NCBI RefSeq assembly: GCF_026005215.1
Contig: NZ_BPMA01000021.1
Location: forward strand, 139,620 to 203,619
Length of the DNA stretch: 64,000 nt
Source of the DNA: Capnocytophaga catalasegens
GTDB taxonomy: Bacteria > Bacteroidota > Bacteroidia > Flavobacteriales > Flavobacteriaceae
Reading direction: 5' to 3'
Made by a program: the position numbers and the translations under genes. The notes below the pieces were generated by a model. It searched no databases and was not told the origin of the DNA. It was given only the letters and a program-made list of their open reading frames with translations. Position 1 is the stretch's first letter, and each line of letters opens with the position of its first letter. Below, piece after piece: positions 61,479 through 64,000 of this stretch.

Positions 61479-62345
61479 ATGAAAAATTCTACACCTCTCT
61501 TGTCTACTTCTTGCTCGTTTAATAATTTTTCAACGAAAAAGTATTCTTTATATTTGCTCATAGCTCCGTTGTTTATTATTATTGGAATTATTTTATTCCT
61601 ACATAATAAAGAAGCTTTAAATGCATATTCATATGCATCGATACAGAAAGATTATTTCTTTTTTATCAATTCAAAATTATCACAATTACCTAATTTACAA
61701 CATAATTTAACCCAACTTGGTGATGCTCTAATTATCTTATCGTTAATGACTATTTTTATTATATATATTCCAAAAATATGGGAGGCTTTGCTCTCAGCTT
61801 CTTTACTATCTCTTTTATTTTCAAGAAGTTTGAAAGAATTTTTTGATATACCAAGACCTGCTACCATATATGATAATGATACATTTTCTATAATAGGCAA
61901 AACAGCAGTTGGTTTTTCAAGTTTTCCTTCAGGACATTCAATTACAATTTTTACAACACTTACTATCTTATTATTTGCTTTCATGCCTAAATCTTTGATT
62001 AAAAGAATTTTATGGATATTTTTCATCATTGGTTTGGGATTGATTTTAGCTTTCACTCGTGTGGGAGTTGGAGCACATCACCCATTGGACGTCGTTATGG
62101 GAAGCGCTATTGGGTACATAGCAGGAGTCTTAGGGATTATTATTGCTCAAAAATATACCATTTGGAGTTGGATTACCAACAAAAAATACTATCCGTTTTT
62201 TATTTTATTATTCTTGATTTGCGTTATTATCTTGATAATCAAAATATTAAACGAACCTCTAATTATTTATTATATTTCCTTGTCAAATCTAATTATTTCA
62301 TTATATCTAATTACAAAAATTTATGTTAAAGAAATTAAAAAATAA
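61479..62345 (+). CDS. lpxE: PAP2-family phosphatase, LpxE-like lipid A 1-phosphatase
   Basis: A 288-residue membrane phosphatase with about six spans and the three PAP2 motifs: KEFFDIPRP (K-x6-RP), SSFPSGHSITIFTT (PSGH), and TRVGVGAHHPLDVVMG (the SR-x5-H-x4-D motif with Thr for Ser). I call it LpxE-like mainly because it overlaps the eptA gene; in Capnocytophaga, as I recall, LpxE removes the lipid A 1-phosphate so that EptA can add phosphoethanolamine. Sequence alone would say only PAP2. ATG 61479 chosen over the upstream TTG. It overlaps eptA by 23 bp. Confidence 0.75.
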   Translation: MKNSTPLLSTSCSFNNFSTKKYSLYLLIAPLFIIIGIILFLHNKEALNAYSYASIQKDYFFFINSKLSQLPNLQHNLTQLGDALIILSLMTIFIIYIPKIWEALLSASLLSLLFSRSLKEFFDIPRPATIYDNDTFSIIGKTAVGFSSFPSGHSITIFTTLTILLFAFMPKSLIKRILWIFFIIGLGLILAFTRVGVGAHHPLDVVMGSAIGYIAGVLGIIIAQKYTIWSWITNKKYYPFFILLFLICVIILIIKILNEPLIIYYISLSNLIISLYLITKIYVKEIKK

Positions 62346-63861
62346 TCTATCACTTATTCAATTTGCTCTTATTATAAGCATTTTGAATTTTGTTTTTTTT
62401 CATTACGGATTTTTCAATTTCGTATTTCAAAATATTGATTACAAGAGTTTTAACGGATTTTTGCTTGTTATCAGTCTATTTATACTGATGATTATAGCTA
62501 ATTTTTTTGCCTTTTATTTAATATTATTTTTATTGCGTAAGGGAGGAAAATTTCTACTTGCTATTTCCTTCATTATCAGTGCTATTGCTGTATATTTTGT
62601 CAATACATACAACATTATTGTTGATGAAAGTATGATTGGTAACGTACTGAATACCAACTATGAAGAATCAAGTAGTTTCTTCTCTTGGAAATTGATTCTT
62701 TACATTATTTTTTTAGGAATACTTCCAACTATTTATATTTTTAAAATCAAAATTATATATCCTTCTATAAAAATTTTTTTTAAAACTATTGGATTTACTT
62801 TACTGGGAATCATCGCTTTAGTGGCAATAAACGCAAAAAATATCCTTTGGATTGACAACAATTCGAAATACTTAGGTGGATTGGCTATGCCTTGGGCATA
62901 TTCGGTAAATACATCGCTTTACTATATTCACAAAGCTCAAGAAAATCGTCAAGAAATTCTACTACCAGATGCCACAATAAAAAATAACGAAAAATCAGTA
63001 GTGGTTTTAGTTATTGGCGAATCGGCTCGAAGCCAGAATTTTTCGCTCTATGGTTATGAAAAAAACACAAATCCTTTGCTTTCTAAAACAGAAAATATAT
63101 TTCATTTCAAAACAAATTCGTGTGCTACTTATACTACCGCCGCAGTAAAATGTATTTTAGAACACCAAAATACAGGTGATTTATACGAAATTTTGCCCAA
63201 TTATCTCAATCGAAATGGCGTAGATGTAGTTTGGCGAACTACCAATTCGGGAGAACCACCTATTCACATTGAAAAATATCAAACTGGTAGTCAATTACGA
63301 GAACACTGCCAAGATGAAAGATGCCATTATGATGAAGTGCTTTTAAACGGATTAAAAGAACAAATTTTAGAAAGTGATAAAGATAAAATTTTAATTATTC
63401 TTCACACTTCTACTAGCCATGGACCTACATATAGTAAAAAGTATCCTTCTGATTTTGAAATATTTAAACCCGTTTGTAATAGCGTAGAATTAGGAGACTG
63501 TACACAAAAAGAACTTATCAATGCATACGACAATACCATTGTTTATACAGATTATATTTTGCATAAAATTATTGAAAATTTAAAAGAATTAAAAGATTAC
63601 AAAAGTACGATGCTGTATATTTCAGATCATGGAGAATCATTGGGAGAAAAAAGCCTCTATATGCACGGACTTCCGATGAGTATTGCTCCAAAAGAACAGT
63701 ATGAAGTACCATTTATCGTTTGGTTGCCTGAAGGAATAAAACAGATAAAATCACTAAAAGAAGTTTCACAACATCATGTATTTCATAGTGTTTTGAATTT
63801 TTTGTCTATTGATAGTCCTATTTACAATGAAGAATTGAGTATTTTTAAAGAAAATGACTAA
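62323..63861 (+). CDS. eptA: Phosphoethanolamine transferase, EptA/MCR-like
   Basis: A 512-residue inner-membrane enzyme that adds phosphoethanolamine to lipid A, giving a less negative surface and polymyxin tolerance. The N-terminal part has five transmembrane helices; the periplasmic sulfatase-fold domain has Glu233 (VIGESARSQNF), the nucleophile region NSCATYTTAAVKC (Thr271, with Cys267 and Cys277 spaced as in MCR-1), and SDHGESLGEKSLYMHGLPM with the metal Asp and His. The start at 62323 lies inside lpxE, a 23-bp overlap. Confidence 0.92.
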   Translation: MLKKLKNNLSLIQFALIISILNFVFFHYGFFNFVFQNIDYKSFNGFLLVISLFILMIIANFFAFYLILFLLRKGGKFLLAISFIISAIAVYFVNTYNIIVDESMIGNVLNTNYEESSSFFSWKLILYIIFLGILPTIYIFKIKIIYPSIKIFFKTIGFTLLGIIALVAINAKNILWIDNNSKYLGGLAMPWAYSVNTSLYYIHKAQENRQEILLPDATIKNNEKSVVVLVIGESARSQNFSLYGYEKNTNPLLSKTENIFHFKTNSCATYTTAAVKCILEHQNTGDLYEILPNYLNRNGVDVVWRTTNSGEPPIHIEKYQTGSQLREHCQDERCHYDEVLLNGLKEQILESDKDKILIILHTSTSHGPTYSKKYPSDFEIFKPVCNSVELGDCTQKELINAYDNTIVYTDYILHKIIENLKELKDYKSTMLYISDHGESLGEKSLYMHGLPMSIAPKEQYEVPFIVWLPEGIKQIKSLKEVSQHHVFHSVLNFLSIDSPIYNEELSIFKEND

Positions 63862-63904
63862 TTTTTTTTATTTTTTATTGATATCAATCTATAAAGTAAA
63901 ATTA

Positions 63905-64000
63905 TTATAATTCAGTTCTTACTTTTTCATTGGTTTCAGCTATCAAAAATATTTTTTTTGATGTAATCAAACGTTTATTTATTTGTATATCCGTAATCAC
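63905..64000 (-). CDS. C-terminal end of a gene entering from the right
   Basis: A minus-strand frame open from the window edge to a TAA at 63905-63907, encoding 31 residues ending KKIFLIAETNEKVRTEL. The sequence looks protein-like, but the stretch is short and no family can be recognised. Between it and eptA there is only AT-rich DNA with the small palindrome ATTGATATCAAT. Confidence 0.35.
   Translation of the reverse strand: MITDIQINKRLITSKKIFLIAETNEKVRTEL

Overview
The window is AT-rich bacterial chromosome (roughly two-thirds A+T) from the Bacteroidetes, family Flavobacteriaceae, most probably Capnocytophaga or a close relative. Evidence: promoters are of the Bacteroidetes type (TAnnTTTG -7 box, sometimes with TTTG 19-20 bp upstream); ribosome binding sites are weak or absent; the window carries glutamine synthetase III, DUF4271/DUF4296 proteins next to hemD, an ExbB-ExbD-ExbD cluster, a one-chain glycyl-tRNA synthetase, putative porins, and a lipid A 1-phosphatase (LpxE-like) overlapping a phosphoethanolamine transferase (EptA-like), a pairing I recall from Capnocytophaga canimorsus. 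The genus is an inference; the phylum is firm.

Layout. 1-4.4 kb: end of mdh, then minus-strand genes for a tiny membrane protein, hemD, DUF4271 and DUF4296 proteins, and a two-gene operon of a secreted protein and a lipoprotein. 4.5-8.9 kb: XRE regulator, acyltransferase-3, glnN, and a 0.49-kb repeat element with perfect 17-bp inverted ends. 9-18.6 kb: uvrA-tatD, acyltransferase-ansA, tRNA-Ser(GGA), the ExbB/ExbD proton-channel cluster, a beta-barrel protein, mscL. 18.6-25.2 kb: tig-clpP, a MuiA-like surface protein placed between clpP and clpX, then ald. 25.3-32.6 kb: doxX, putative porin, four 42-bp phased repeats in front of a DUF6261 gene, a lipoprotein paralogous to the one at 3.8 kb, PAP2 phosphatase, tatA, DUF445. 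32.6-45 kb: rng, a 30-residue basic protein, HU, an operon of ECF sigma factor, retropepsin-like protease and aroA, an ABC-F ATPase followed by a 21-bp tandem repeat, SLC13 transporter, sulfatase, thioredoxin-like lipoprotein. 45-50.4 kb: thrS-infC-rpmI-rplT, with infC apparently starting at a rare ATT codon, then divergent nudix and pyrE. 50.4-64 kb: a YjdI-YjdJ fusion, a duplicated promoter segment, pirin, a YwqK-like repeat protein, a glyoxalase-family protein, clpB, glyS-fabD, DUF1573, lpxE-eptA and the edge of another gene.

Most of the window is core housekeeping: translation, protein quality control, DNA repair, amino-acid and lipid metabolism, and envelope biogenesis. I see no phage, integrase, transposase, CRISPR array or defence island. 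The less ordinary material is in repeats and small features: the inverted-repeat element at 8.4-8.9 kb, the 42-bp palindrome array at 28.1 kb, the 21-bp minisatellite at 39.4 kb, the duplicated promoter at 51.1 kb, the paired lipoprotein paralogs (one with an apparent nonsense codon in its signal peptide), the SusC-type domain inserted in a MuiA-like protein, and several small or candidate coding sequences.
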